Numbered from the stretch's first letter, positions 8,067-16,220 are shown. The stretch: DNA of 23,173 nucleotides from Gammaproteobacteria bacterium (GCA_021323555.1 JAJONP010000045.1:1-23173), one strand, 5' to 3'. A program made the numbers and translations. The notes: generated by a model not told the origin, from the sequence alone.

Positions 8067-8714
8067 CTACGAAACTAAGTTGGTTTCTGTGGTTAGATTG
8101 GCATATTTCATTTCTAAAATAGGCCGCATGACTTCAGCATTCGGTAATTCTTGTAATGCAATTTGATAAGCATGACGCGCAGCTTCAGGGTCTTGTTTAA
8201 CAAGATAAGCATCACCACGAACCTCATCCGCTAAACCCCTATAGCTCTTATTATCTATTTTTTTTAATAATTTTAATGCTGCATCAGGTTTCTGTTCTGT
8301 AATTAAAATACGCGCCTTACGAATGCGAGCAATATCACGCAGCATGGAATTATGGCTGTGATCAATGACCCCTGTTAATTGAGCAATGGCCTCAGGATAT
8401 TCTTTTCTCAATACAGCATGGCGCGCCAATAATAAAGCCGCCATATCTGCGTAAGGTGTTTTGCGATAATGTGTCAGTAATCTTTTAGCCTGGACTATAG
8501 CACCCTCTGCATTATTTTGTGCGCGCAAAACAAGCATTCTATCGTATATATGAGATGCATGGACTAATATTTTATTTTGGTGGTTTTTCCAGGAACGCCA
8601 ACCTGTTGTCATGCACAGAGCAAGCATAATGCCTAATAAAACAGTAACACCATATTGTTTTATCCAAGTCTTTAGCTGTTGGATTTGCTCTTGTTCAGTT
8701 AAATATTCTGTCAA
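8067..8714 (-). CDS. yfgM: YfgM-like ancillary SecYEG translocon subunit (TPR protein)
   Basis: A 215-residue inner-membrane protein: cytoplasmic N-terminus (TEYLTEQEQIQQLKTWIKQ), one transmembrane helix (about 21-38) and a periplasmic tetratricopeptide-like domain rich in Ala, Leu and Tyr. In E. coli YfgM associates with SecYEG and the chaperone PpiD. The start codon is TTG at 8714: the frame upstream is closed by a stop in line with the end of hisS and contains no ATG, and GAGGAG sits 7 bases before the TTG. The position between hisS and bamB is the conserved one for this family, which supports the assignment more than sequence identity does. Confidence 0.88.
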   Translation of the reverse strand: MTEYLTEQEQIQQLKTWIKQYGVTVLLGIMLALCMTTGWRSWKNHQNKILVHASHIYDRMLVLRAQNNAEGAIVQAKRLLTHYRKTPYADMAALLLARHAVLRKEYPEAIAQLTGVIDHSHNSMLRDIARIRKARILITEQKPDAALKLLKKIDNKSYRGLADEVRGDAYLVKQDPEAARHAYQIALQELPNAEVMRPILEMKYANLTTETNLVS

Positions 8715-8735
8715 TGAAAACTCCTCATATAATTC

Positions 8736-10019
8736 TTAAGCGACTGAAGGCGATAAATTTTGGCATTTCTGCAAGCGCTCGGCAAGCTCATCTTGCAAAA
8801 CCACCACTTGCGGCGTTGGTTCCCTTAACATTTTGATTGTAATGGATTTATTTTCCAGCTCTTGCTCGCCTAAGATTAAAGCGATCCGCGCCCCACTTTT
8901 ATCTGCCTTTTTAAATTGATTTTTTAAGCTACCGCCGCCGCAATGCAACACTAAACGTAGGTCAGGTAGTGTATCACGCAACAGACTGCTGAGTTTAAAA
9001 GCTTGCTCAAGAGCAGCCTCCCCATCTGTCATGAAATAAACATCAAGGTTATCAGATACAATTTCTTGTGAAATCATGAGAAGAATGCGTTCAAGCCCCA
9101 TCGCAAATCCCAATGCAGGCGTAGGTTTACCTCCCAATTGCTCAACAAGTCCATCGTAACGGCCACCCGCGCAGACAGTACCTTGTGCGCCCAATTCAGT
9201 CGTGACCCATTCAAATACTGTTTTGCAATAATAATCTAAGCCACGAACCAGGCAGGGATTGATGGTATAGCTTAATCCTGCGGAAGTTAAATAGCTTTGT
9301 AATTTTGAAAAATGCTGCTCTGATTCGGAATCAAGATAATGAATTAATTTCGGTGCGTTGGTAATCAGTTCCTGCATGGCAGGGTTTTTGCTATCTAAAA
9401 TACGCAGGGGATTCGTTGCTAAGCGTCGCTGGCTGTCTTCATCTAGCTGTTCTCGATGGTCAGATAAATAGCGCACAAGCTCTGCTTTATAGTCGGTACG
9501 TGCTTGCGTAGATCCTAACGAATTTAATTGTAATGTGACATGGGATTTTAAACCCAGCGCTGCCAGCATTTTTGCAGATAATAAAATTAATTCAGCATCA
9601 ATATCAGGACCTTCCAGGCCAAACACTTCTGCTCCGCAGTGATGAAATTGGCGGTAACGGCCTTTCTGTGGCCGTTCATAACGAAATTGAGGGCCTATAT
9701 ACCATAGACGTTGTATTTGATTATGAAATAATCCATGCTCAATGCCTGCTCGTACACAACTTGCGGTACCTTCAGGACGTAAACTCAAGCTTTCGTTATT
9801 GCGATCAAAAAAGGTGTACATTTCTTTTTCGACTATATCAGTCACATCCCCAATAGAACGTTTAAATAATTCTGTTTTTTCCAGCAAAGGCAGGCGTATT
9901 TCGTGATAATTAAAACTGTGCAATATATCACGTAGGGTTTTCTCTACGAATTGCCAACGCGTTGTATCTGGGGGCAAAATATCATTCATGCCACGAATGG
10001 CATTGATTAAACTACTCAT
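8736..10019 (-). CDS. hisS: Histidine-tRNA ligase
   Basis: Class II aminoacyl-tRNA synthetase that charges tRNA-His in the cytoplasm. The 427-residue product begins [14 protein letters not shown] and carries motif 2 ([22 protein letters not shown] region, about residues 113-134), the HisRS signature [15 protein letters not shown], and [14 protein letters not shown] followed by the motif 3 region [12 protein letters not shown]-terminal anticodon-binding domain follows. AGAGG precedes the ATG. It lies 17 bp behind rodZ and 21 bp before yfgM. In many gammaproteobacteria ispG lies between rodZ and hisS; here it does not. Confidence 0.97.
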   Translation of the reverse strand: MSSLINAIRGMNDILPPDTTRWQFVEKTLRDILHSFNYHEIRLPLLEKTELFKRSIGDVTDIVEKEMYTFFDRNNESLSLRPEGTASCVRAGIEHGLFHNQIQRLWYIGPQFRYERPQKGRYRQFHHCGAEVFGLEGPDIDAELILLSAKMLAALGLKSHVTLQLNSLGSTQARTDYKAELVRYLSDHREQLDEDSQRRLATNPLRILDSKNPAMQELITNAPKLIHYLDSESEQHFSKLQSYLTSAGLSYTINPCLVRGLDYYCKTVFEWVTTELGAQGTVCAGGRYDGLVEQLGGKPTPALGFAMGLERILLMISQEIVSDNLDVYFMTDGEAALEQAFKLSSLLRDTLPDLRLVLHCGGGSLKNQFKKADKSGARIALILGEQELENKSITIKMLREPTPQVVVLQDELAERLQKCQNLSPSVA

Positions 10020-10036
10020 AGTGTATGCCTCTTTTA

Positions 10037-10654
10037 TTATGGGTAACTAATTCTCATCTTGATTATCTCTTCGCTGGCTGTAGCGGCTGGTGTTTGTAAT
10101 TTTTCGTGAGCAGAATGAGTGGGTGCAGCAACCAGTGGAGTTATCGTTGTAACAGGTGGTGATGTTTCCATTGTCGTTATCGCCTGCGGTACTTCTGTTG
10201 TGGGTGCACTATTAATAATATAATGTGAATGAGAGTGCCACCACAAACTAACCAACACACATAATATGACTATAATCAAACAGGTCAACCCATGTAAGTA
10301 ACGCCCATTACGATGATTAACAGAGGGTGTAGGGGGCGTTATTGTGTTACTAGGAGGCATGGCAACCTCCAGATCTTGTAGGAGTAAGGTTATTTCATCT
10401 TCAGGAAAATTCAGCAGCCGTGCATAAGAACGTATATACCCACGAACAAATACTTTCGGTGGGAGAGGTTCAAATGATTCGTTTTCAATCAACAAAATAA
10501 TATCAACATTAAGATAGAGACGCGCAGCTACTTCTTTTTCTGTTAATTGCAAGGCTTCTCGTGCTGTTTTTAAGCGTTCGCCCAAGCCAGTTTTTTTTAA
10601 AGGTTCAATATTATTCATAGTAGAACGAGTATCTATCATGACGGTTGATTCCAT
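10037..10654 (-). CDS. rodZ: RodZ-like cell-shape protein lacking its C-terminal periplasmic domain
   Basis: RodZ links the MreB cytoskeleton to the elongation machinery. The 205-residue product has the cytoplasmic helix-turn-helix domain (about 23-95: [35 protein letters not shown]), a linker, one transmembrane helix (about 120-139) and a Thr/Pro-rich periplasmic stretch. It then ends in KMRISYP. Full-length RodZ (337 residues in E. coli) continues with a DUF4115 beta domain of about 80-100 residues, which is missing; the stop is only 17 bp from hisS. The MreB-binding half is intact, so cytoskeletal function may remain. AAGGAA lies 6 bases before the chosen ATG; later in-frame Mets exist (residues 6 and 13). 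First gene of the operon. Confidence 0.85.
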   Translation of the reverse strand: MESTVMIDTRSTMNNIEPLKKTGLGERLKTAREALQLTEKEVAARLYLNVDIILLIENESFEPLPPKVFVRGYIRSYARLLNFPEDEITLLLQDLEVAMPPSNTITPPTPSVNHRNGRYLHGLTCLIIVILCVLVSLWWHSHSHYIINSAPTTEVPQAITTMETSPPVTTITPLVAAPTHSAHEKLQTPAATASEEIIKMRISYP

Positions 10655-10725
10655 GTTTTTTCCTTACTTGCCTATCCATAGGTTAGTTTTTGACACTTAT
10701 GTATTTTATTATCTGAAATAATAGC

Positions 10726-10731
10726 ATTATA
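10726..10731 (-). promoter_or_regulatory. Possible -10 box for the rodZ-der operon
   Basis: A perfect TATAAT on the minus strand lies 71 bp upstream of the rodZ ATG in the 119-bp gap behind brnA. The -35 region is poor (TTTTCC at 17-base spacing), so this is a candidate only. It is the best match in the gap and the operon needs a promoter here. Confidence 0.35.
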
Positions 10732-10773
10732 GGTTAATGCATGCGAGGGGAAAATTGATGCTCTTGAAAATGA

Positions 10774-11064
10774 TCATGTTGATTTGTTTTTATCTTTTGG
10801 CAAGTGGTTCTGTTTCGCATGAGCATAGGTTTTTAATACTGCGTTAATGAGTGTTTGATAGCCCTTTCCTTGATGCTTAAAAAACTCTAATACATCATGG
10901 TCTATTCGTAATGTAAGGCTGTCTTTTTTTTGTGGAATCACAACAACTTCTTTTTTAAAAAAGGATTCGTCCAATGCAGGTATATCTGAATAATCAATAT
11001 CAGCATCGGTCATTTTACTCAATTTCTTTAAGTCGCTTGAAATAGATTTTTTTTTCACGCTCAT
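10774..11064 (-). CDS. brnA: BrnA-type antitoxin (orphan)
   Basis: A 96-residue BrnA-family antitoxin: disordered N-terminus, the linker block SDIPALDESFFKKEVVVIPQ, and a ribbon-helix-helix domain with SLTLRIDHDVLEFFKHQGKGYQTLINAVLKTY, the family signature. BrnA binds the RNase BrnT and autorepresses the operon. In an intact module brnT comes first and overlaps brnA. Here only the end of brnT survives in the overlapping frame (separate entry), with rlmN directly upstream. The antitoxin reading frame itself looks undamaged. It may act as a regulator, protect against another BrnT, or be drifting; the sequence cannot tell which. Confidence 0.88.
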   Translation of the reverse strand: MSVKKKSISSDLKKLSKMTDADIDYSDIPALDESFFKKEVVVIPQKKDSLTLRIDHDVLEFFKHQGKGYQTLINAVLKTYAHAKQNHLPKDKNKST

Positions 11065-11158
11065 TGGCTTTCCTCATTGAAATAATGCGTATAACAAAAT
11101 TGCGTTGCGTATGTACTATAATAACAACAATAACGCCTATTGTAATTACTTTTTGTAG
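11015..11158 (-). pseudogene. brnT: Truncated brnT toxin gene, 3' end only
   Basis: Directly after the rlmN stop codon, and in the same frame as rlmN, 47 codons read LQKVITIGVIVVIIVHTQRN then FVIRIISMRKANEREKKIY, ending at TAA (11015-11017). The hydrophobic strand, VHTQ and RIISMRKANEREKKIY match the final strands and helix of BrnT toxins (typically RIISARKA.RRE...Y). It overlaps the first 50 bases of brnA in another frame, exactly as in intact brnTA operons. The N-terminal half of BrnT (about 45 residues) is missing and there is no start codon, so no active toxin can be made. The conserved reading frame suggests a recent deletion. Confidence 0.8.
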
Positions 11159-12271
11159 CTACTTCAATAAGATTTCTCTATTTTTTAACCGTTCCACACG
11201 CCGAGTACGGTCTTTGACTTGACCCACCAATTGACCGCAAGCAGCATCAATTTGTTCGCCGCGGGTTTTGCGGGTGATACAGTTTATCCCCGCTTGCATC
11301 AAGGTTTCTCGAAATTGATTAATAGTAGCTAAATCAGATCGTTTATAAATAGTATGAGGAAATGGATTAAATGGAATAAGATTTACTTTTGATGGAATAT
11401 CTCTTAATAATGCAATTAATTGTTTTGCATGTTCAGGTTGATCATTAATACCTTCAAGCATCACATACTCCATTGTCACATAGCGGCGATTTGCATCTTT
11501 AAAGTAGTCTTTACAGACTTGCATGAGTTCTTTGAGCGGATATTTTTTATTAATAGGCACGAGTTTATCACGTAATTCATCATTGGGCGCATGTAAGGAA
11601 ACAGCAAGCGCTACATCACTCACTTCGCGTAACTGATACATAGCGGGCACAAGCCCTGCTGTACTTAATGTCACGCGGCGTTTAGAAAGGCCATAACAAA
11701 AATCATCGAGCATGATATCCATTGCGCTGACCACATTATCAAAATTAAGCAACGGCTCACCCATACCCATCATCACGACATTTGTGATAGCATGGTCATG
11801 TGTAGTATTATTTTCTGACAAGCTGCGTGCAGCTATCCAAACTTGTCCGATAATTTCAGCACTTTCAAGGTTACGACTAAATCCTTGTTTTCCTGTAGAA
11901 CAAAAATCGCAATTCAAAACACAGCCCACTTGAGAAGAAACACATAATGTACCGCGCGTTTTTTCTGGGATAAAAACAGTCTCGATGCAATTACCATCCG
12001 CCAATTTAATCACCCATTTGCGAGTGCTATCAGGCGCTGTACTTTCAAAAGCAATTTCTGGTATCTCAATACACGCTATTTCTGAAATTTTTTCGCGTAG
12101 AGATTTACTGAAATTAGTCATGGCTTGTATATCTCGAACGCCATGAAAATGAATCCATTTCAGGGCTTGCTCAGCACGATACGATTTTTCACCCAGAGCA
12201 GCAAAAAAATTCTGCATCGCGTGGTGATTTAAACCAAGTAAATTTATTTTACTGTTCTGGATGATTGTCAT
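11159..12271 (-). CDS. rlmN: 23S rRNA / tRNA adenine-C2 methyltransferase RlmN
   Basis: Radical-SAM enzyme that makes 2-methyladenosine at A2503 of 23S rRNA and A37 of several tRNAs. The 370-residue product has the CX3CX2C iron-sulfur motif CVLNCDFC (C117, C121, C124), the conserved C110 in [18 protein letters not shown] for SAM binding, and the methyl-carrying C345 in [18 protein letters not shown] and [10 protein letters not shown] are also typical. It starts 3 bp after the ndk stop. Its own stop is followed in frame by the brnT remnant, so the last residues (about [10 protein letters not shown]) could have been reshaped by the event that deleted the toxin's first half. Confidence 0.96.
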   Translation of the reverse strand: MTIIQNSKINLLGLNHHAMQNFFAALGEKSYRAEQALKWIHFHGVRDIQAMTNFSKSLREKISEIACIEIPEIAFESTAPDSTRKWVIKLADGNCIETVFIPEKTRGTLCVSSQVGCVLNCDFCSTGKQGFSRNLESAEIIGQVWIAARSLSENNTTHDHAITNVVMMGMGEPLLNFDNVVSAMDIMLDDFCYGLSKRRVTLSTAGLVPAMYQLREVSDVALAVSLHAPNDELRDKLVPINKKYPLKELMQVCKDYFKDANRRYVTMEYVMLEGINDQPEHAKQLIALLRDIPSKVNLIPFNPFPHTIYKRSDLATINQFRETLMQAGINCITRKTRGEQIDAACGQLVGQVKDRTRRVERLKNREILLK

Positions 12272-12274
12272 GCG

Positions 12275-12721
12275 TTATGCAAGTTCTGTCTCTTTAACAT
12301 AAGTAACAATTTCTTCAGGTGTGAAGAAAAAGCTAATCTCTTGTTTCGCATTGTCTAAACTATCTGAACCATGAACTGCATTATGGTCAATTGATTCTGC
12401 AAAGTCAGCACGTATTGTGCCAATAGCTGCTTCTTTAGGATTAGTAGCACCCATGATTTGTCGATTTAAAGCCACTGCATTGGTTCCTTCTAGTACTTGA
12501 ACCATCACAGGGCCTGAGCTCATGAATCTCACTAAACTATTGAAAAAGGGCCGATCTTTATGGACAGCATAGAAATCTTGGGCTTGGTTTGTGGTTAAAT
12601 GCAGCATCTTTGCCGCGACTATTCGTAATCCTTCCTGTTCAAATCGGCGGTTAATTTCGCCAATAATGCATTTAACAACAGCATCGGGTTTAAGGATGGA
12701 TAAGGTTCTTTCATATTGCAT
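12275..12721 (-). CDS. ndk: Nucleoside diphosphate kinase
   Basis: Transfers the gamma phosphate of ATP to nucleoside diphosphates, with a phospho-histidine intermediate. The frame is open further upstream, but the start at 12721 is chosen because [15 protein letters not shown] is the canonical N-terminus and AGGAG lies 7 bases before it. This gives 148 residues, slightly longer than the usual 143. Active-site His117 is in NAVHGSDS, with GTIRADF and [10 protein letters not shown] also conserved. It is followed by rlmN after 3 bp, a neighbour pair common in gammaproteobacteria. A palindromic element lies just upstream of its promoter region. Confidence 0.96.
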   Translation of the reverse strand: MQYERTLSILKPDAVVKCIIGEINRRFEQEGLRIVAAKMLHLTTNQAQDFYAVHKDRPFFNSLVRFMSSGPVMVQVLEGTNAVALNRQIMGATNPKEAAIGTIRADFAESIDHNAVHGSDSLDNAKQEISFFFTPEEIVTYVKETELA

Positions 12722-12761
12722 ATTAATCTCCTGGTCTGCGTGAATTGAACTAAGGGATCGT

Positions 12762-12767
12762 ATTATA
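12762..12767 (-). promoter_or_regulatory. Likely -10 box of the ndk-rlmN unit
   Basis: A perfect TATAAT on the minus strand lies about 40 bases upstream of the ndk ATG. The -35 position (about 12784-12790) is a poor match and abuts the end of the 158-bp element at 12793, so the element's insertion may have set or altered the upstream part of this promoter. Confidence 0.5.
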
Positions 12768-12792
12768 ACGAGTTGTATTGAAAATGCACGTG

Positions 12793-12950
12793 ACTGTTTA
12801 CGCCTTAATAGACAAAGTCCGTATTTGGCCAATCTCGTGCGAAAATTTTATAAAAATCTGCTCACATACACGTGTATGCTGCGCTATTTTTATAAAATTT
12901 TCGCGCGACCTTGGCTCAAATCCGAACTTTTTGCGTAAAGTCAAAAGCCC
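12793..12950 (+). mobile_element. MITE-like 158-bp palindromic element, copy A
   Basis: The element is a nested inverted repeat. The inner arms CGTGCGAAAATTTTATAAAA+AT (12836-12857) pair in 21 of 22 positions with 12886-12907 around a 28-base loop, which holds the perfect 14-base palindrome CATACACGTGTATG (12865-12878). The outer parts are also imperfectly complementary: CTGTTTACGC at one end against GACTTTACGC at the other, and AAGTCCGTATTTG against AAGTTCGGATTTG. By my count it differs from the reverse complement of copy B at 8 of 158 positions. It has no coding capacity. Such elements are usually moved by a transposase encoded elsewhere. It lies in the 368-bp gap between ndk and csbD. Confidence 0.75.
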
Positions 12951-13089
12951 CAGGAACGCTTACAAAATGCACTTGATTATTGTACTAAATGGCTGCGGAG
13001 TTAAAAAATCGAAGTATCGAGGTGAATTGAGCAGTATTTTTAATAATAGAAAGGGTACTCCTCGTATTGCAATTTATCTTTTTATTTTT
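12951..13089. other. Intergenic remainder between element copy A and csbD
   Basis: These 139 bp follow the palindromic element. I see no gene, convincing hairpin or repeat here. Short open frames on the plus strand run through from the element and look accidental. The segment becomes very T-rich toward csbD's 3' end (TTTATTTTTTTATTC), which read from the csbD side is A-rich and so does not form a classical terminator for it. Confidence 0.4.
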
Positions 13090-13314
13090 TTATTCTTTCA
13101 AATCCATATGTTCATCTTTTAAAAATGTTTTGATTTGTTCTGTGGCCTTTGCCTCTGTTTGATAATACACAGCTTTTATTTTATCTACGAGTGCCCCATA
13201 AGATCCTTTAATTTTAGCAATATCATCACCTGATAATTTATCCCATCTATCGTTAATTTTACCCTCCAACTTATCCCAATTTTCTTCTATCACTTTCTCT
13301 ATTTCTGTATTCAT
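13090..13314 (-). CDS. CsbD-family stress-response protein
   Basis: A 74-residue hydrophilic helical protein of the CsbD family, small stress-induced proteins (general stress regulon in Bacillus, YjbJ in E. coli) whose molecular role is unknown. The pattern ENWDKLEGKINDRWDKLSGDD followed by IAKIKGSYGALVDKI, with Trp and Gly at regular spacing, is the family signature. The start at 13314 is chosen over the longer frame because AGGGGA lies 7 bases before it and the family begins with this MNTEIEKVIEENWD-like sequence. It stands alone, between the palindromic element and the DUF4143 ATPase gene. Confidence 0.85.
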   Translation of the reverse strand: MNTEIEKVIEENWDKLEGKINDRWDKLSGDDIAKIKGSYGALVDKIKAVYYQTEAKATEQIKTFLKDEHMDLKE

Positions 13315-13469
13315 ATTAAATCCCCTAATATATAAAATTCCATAAAACAATTAAACATATCAAAGATGTTTCTATCACAGAAAAAAGAATACTCTTTTAA
13401 AAAATTAAAGTCTACTTGATCCTATTTTCGAAAAAAAATTTTAAAATAATTTTATTCTCCTATTAATTT

Positions 13470-14834
13470 TTAATTATTAAGCACTTTGTATAAGGGAAAC
13501 CAATAAGCGAGATAAAGTGGATATTGATGATATTGATTCTCTAAATCAATATATAGCGTCTTTGCACTGAATATAGCTCTATAAGGAGGATGATATTTTG
13601 CGGCATATTTATTAAGGCTTTGATTGCGCGTTACCCAACCTGATTTTACTTCAATAGGAATAATATGTGTGTTATCTACAAATAAAAACTCAATCTCAGA
13701 TCGATTATCTTGCCAGCTATATAAATTTTTAATGCCTTTTGCAATTAACTCTTGCGCAACAAAATTTTCGGCAAAATAACCTTTATAAGTGCCGTATTCA
13801 TAATCTAAAATAGATTTAGGTGGCAAATCAGCGAGCGCGCCTAATATACCGACATCAAATAGATATAATTTAAATCGGCTTTCTTCTGCATAAGCTGCCA
13901 ATGGTAATTCCACGTGTTCAATCACAGGAATTTTAACCGCAAGTTCCGCCGCTATTAACCAATCAAATACATTTGCCAGTCGTTGATAACGATTAACACC
14001 TGGAATAATTTCTTTAAATTGAAACCGTCTTGCTGATCCATTTTGGGCGCGAGCGAGTTGGTTTGGAATAGCTCGCCACACGCGATCAATATGCATCGCA
14101 TTAATTTTACCGGAGTGTTTTGCTATATCTGCATAGTACCCATAAATAAGTTCATTTTGTTTTTTTCGACTCAACGTAAAAGCAGCATATAAATTTTCTT
14201 TATTTTCCAAAAAAGTCTGCACGACTTCAGGTAAACCACCAGTGACAAGATATATTTTAAATTGTTGCCACAAATGTGCGTGAGCAATTTCTGAAATAGA
14301 ATCTTGTTGCGTCAAGCTACTCAAAAGATTCAGTGATTTTAAATCACCTTGTGCCTCAAGAAATTCAGAAAAACACAAAGGGTGCAGGTGAAGTAAATCT
14401 ATTTTCCCAACGGGAAATGATGTCGTGTTTAAATGAAGCCCTAGCAAAGAGCCCGCGCAGCAAACAGCAAGTTCAGGCATTTGCTCAGCAAAATATTTTA
14501 AGCTAGTCAAAGCTTCTGGGCATTCTTGTATTTCATCAAAAATAATTAAATCATTTTTTATATCAACAGTCTTATCTAATAAAAAACTTAGATCAGTTAA
14601 AATTCGCTTGGAATCATAATCTTTTTTAAATAATTCGGTTGCTTTTTTATTATGTTCAAAATTCAAATAATGAAAAGCAGAGAAATTGTTTTTGCCAAAT
14701 TCTTTTAGAGCATACGTTTTACCCGTCTGCCTTACCCCTTTCAGAATAAGTGGCTTTCGATCTTTTTTTTGTCTCCATTCTTTAAGATTTTGAAAAATAA
14801 GTCTTTTCAATTTAAACCTGCTTGTTTTAGACAT
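13470..14834 (-). CDS. AAA-family ATPase with C-terminal DUF4143 domain
   Basis: A 454-residue protein of the widespread AAA_14/DUF4143 family. The N-terminal ATPase has Walker A GVRQTGKT (33-40), Walker B LIIFDEIQ (D100, E101) and the sensor-like CCAGSLLGL. The C-terminal domain has the arrangement YFAENFVAQELIAKG...SEIEFLF...IPIEVKSG, which resembles a PD-(D/E)XK nuclease core (Glu, then E-V-K). Cellular function of the family is poorly understood; members are often solitary, mobile and patchily distributed. No ribosome binding site precedes the ATG. A -35/-10 pair ends only 13 bases before it, so the message may be nearly leaderless. The gene is flanked by csbD and mtaD without close coupling. 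Confidence 0.85.
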   Translation of the reverse strand: MSKTSRFKLKRLIFQNLKEWRQKKDRKPLILKGVRQTGKTYALKEFGKNNFSAFHYLNFEHNKKATELFKKDYDSKRILTDLSFLLDKTVDIKNDLIIFDEIQECPEALTSLKYFAEQMPELAVCCAGSLLGLHLNTTSFPVGKIDLLHLHPLCFSEFLEAQGDLKSLNLLSSLTQQDSISEIAHAHLWQQFKIYLVTGGLPEVVQTFLENKENLYAAFTLSRKKQNELIYGYYADIAKHSGKINAMHIDRVWRAIPNQLARAQNGSARRFQFKEIIPGVNRYQRLANVFDWLIAAELAVKIPVIEHVELPLAAYAEESRFKLYLFDVGILGALADLPPKSILDYEYGTYKGYFAENFVAQELIAKGIKNLYSWQDNRSEIEFLFVDNTHIIPIEVKSGWVTRNQSLNKYAAKYHPPYRAIFSAKTLYIDLENQYHQYPLYLAYWFPLYKVLNN

Positions 14835-14846
14835 TTTATACTTGTA

Positions 14847-14875
14847 ATTATCGTGTTTTTTGACGTTTTTTGCAA
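14847..14875 (-). promoter_or_regulatory. Promoter of the DUF4143 ATPase gene
   Basis: On the minus strand TTGCAA (14870-14875), a 17-base A-rich spacer and GATAAT (14847-14852) make a good sigma-70 promoter. The -10 ends 12 bases before the ATG codon at 14834, so transcription would begin about 6 bases before it, leaving no room for a normal ribosome binding site. The -35 lies inside one copy of the direct repeat at 14861-14908. Confidence 0.5.
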
Positions 14876-14908
14876 GTAAATAACGAATAATATGACATTT
14901 TTTGCAAG
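14861..14908. repeat. Direct repeat upstream of the ATPase gene
   Basis: TGACGTTTTTTGCAAG (14861-14876) recurs as TGACATTTTTTGCAAG (14893-14908), 15 of 16 bases alike and 32 bp apart, about three helical turns. One copy covers the -35 box of the ATPase gene; the other runs up to the mtaD 3' end at 14910. The spacing suits a pair of sites for one DNA-binding protein, but a simple duplication is also possible. Confidence 0.45.
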
Positions 14909-14909
14909 C

Positions 14910-16220
14910 TTACTCCCTGATTTTCTCGCCCCAATAGTGCGCTTTTTTCATCAATTCTTTTTCATCCAGTGTTGTGAGCTGTCGGTTTTTCAATAATTGT
15001 TTACCTGCAACCCACACATCTGTCACTTGACTGCGTGATGCAGAATAAACAATTTGTGAAACAGGGTGATAAATGGGTAATGTTTCTATCGCCTCTAAAT
15101 TAATCGCGATAAAATCTGCTGCTTTTCCAATCGTTAATGAACCCGTCATATGATCAATTCCTAATGCTTTTGCACCCTGAAGTGTGCCCATGGTAAGGAC
15201 GTCTGGTGCGGATAAATTTTCCGGGTCGGATGTACCATGCTTTGCCATCAACGCGGCCACGCGCATTTCTTCTAGCATGTTAAGATCATTATTACTGGCC
15301 GCACCATCTGTGCCAAGTGCGACATTTAAGCCATTTTTTTTCAATGTCATAACAGGACAAGCGCCACTCGCTAATTTCATATTCGACTGTGGGCAGTGCA
15401 CGATGTGGGGTTGGGTCAATTGTAATATTTCTAAATCTTCTTGATTAATTTGAGTCATGTGTACAGCGATTAATTGCGGAGAGAGTAATCCTAATGTTTC
15501 TAATCTTTTGATAGGTCGCTGTTTAGTTTGTGCAAGTGACTGATTAACTTCATCAGCCGTTTCGTGTATATGCATATTAATTTTTAAATTATACTTTTCG
15601 GCAAATTCTTTAACTCTTAATAAATTTTTATCAGAGACAGTGTAAATAGCATGAGGCGCAAGCGTTGCTGTAATGCGGTCGTGGTTTTTATATTGTTCAT
15701 AAAAATCCAGGCCCTTAGAAAAATACTCCTCTGTTGTCGCTGCCCACGCGGTTGGAAAATCAATGACTGTTATTCCAATAGCTCCTCGAATGCCTGAGAT
15801 ATCGGCCGCTTCGGCTGTTGCTTGTAGAAAAAAATACATATCATTAAAATACGTTGTACCGCTTCGAATCATTTCTGCTATCGCAAATAAAGAAGCGTCA
15901 TAGACAAATTCTTGGCTAACCCACTTTTTTTCTGCTGGCCAAATATGATTATTTAACCAATTCATAAGAGCCAAATCATCTGCAAGCCCTCGGAACATAT
16001 TCATTGCAAGGTGGGTATGAGTATTAATCAATCCTGGCATGAGAGCGTGGGTAGAATAATTTTCTGTATTCTTTGCAGTATAACGCTCTTTGGCAAGTTG
16101 ACTCGGTAAAATATCTTTTATTTTTCCTTGATGAATCACCAGCGCATGATTTTCTAATACCGAATTATTTTCACAGGTGATAAGCCATTTAGCCTGGATA
16201 ATGTGATCTATGGATTCCAT
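14910..16220 (-). CDS. mtaD: 5-methylthioadenosine/S-adenosylhomocysteine deaminase
   Basis: Metal-dependent amidohydrolase of the TrzA/ATZ family that deaminates methylthioadenosine and S-adenosylhomocysteine to inosine forms, part of SAM by-product recycling. The 436-residue product has the metal motif H68-x-H70 in GLINTHTHLAMNMFRGLADDL, then APHAIYTVS, MHIHETADE (metal His and catalytic Glu) and the final metal Asp in GTDGAASNNDLNML. The C-terminal DFIAINL strand completes the composite domain. The substrate is inferred from overall resemblance to MtaD; other members deaminate guanine or triazines. No methionine-salvage or ubiG gene is adjacent. The ATG at 16220 is preceded by AAAGAGAA. 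Confidence 0.88.
   Translation of the reverse strand: MESIDHIIQAKWLITCENNSVLENHALVIHQGKIKDILPSQLAKERYTAKNTENYSTHALMPGLINTHTHLAMNMFRGLADDLALMNWLNNHIWPAEKKWVSQEFVYDASLFAIAEMIRSGTTYFNDMYFFLQATAEAADISGIRGAIGITVIDFPTAWAATTEEYFSKGLDFYEQYKNHDRITATLAPHAIYTVSDKNLLRVKEFAEKYNLKINMHIHETADEVNQSLAQTKQRPIKRLETLGLLSPQLIAVHMTQINQEDLEILQLTQPHIVHCPQSNMKLASGACPVMTLKKNGLNVALGTDGAASNNDLNMLEEMRVAALMAKHGTSDPENLSAPDVLTMGTLQGAKALGIDHMTGSLTIGKAADFIAINLEAIETLPIYHPVSQIVYSASRSQVTDVWVAGKQLLKNRQLTTLDEKELMKKAHYWGEKIRE

Noticed and set aside
12722..12832. Extended N-terminus of NDK (37 extra residues)
   Set aside because: The extra codons run into the 158-bp element and have no family counterpart; the canonical MQYERTL start has its own AGGAG.
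12793..12950. Possible CRISPR or REP-type repeat cluster
   Set aside because: There are only two full copies 5 kb apart with no regular spacing or spacers; a MITE-like element explains the nested inverted repeats better.
12778..13122. Plus-strand open frame of 114 codons across element copy A
   Set aside because: It consists of the palindromic element plus AT-rich intergenic DNA, with no ribosome binding site and no resemblance to a protein family; the similar frame at copy B (18204-18395) is also an accident of the repeat.
13090..13350. Longer CsbD frame starting MFYGILYIRG
   Set aside because: The added 12 residues are unlike the family and the internal ATG at 13314 has AGGGGA at proper distance.
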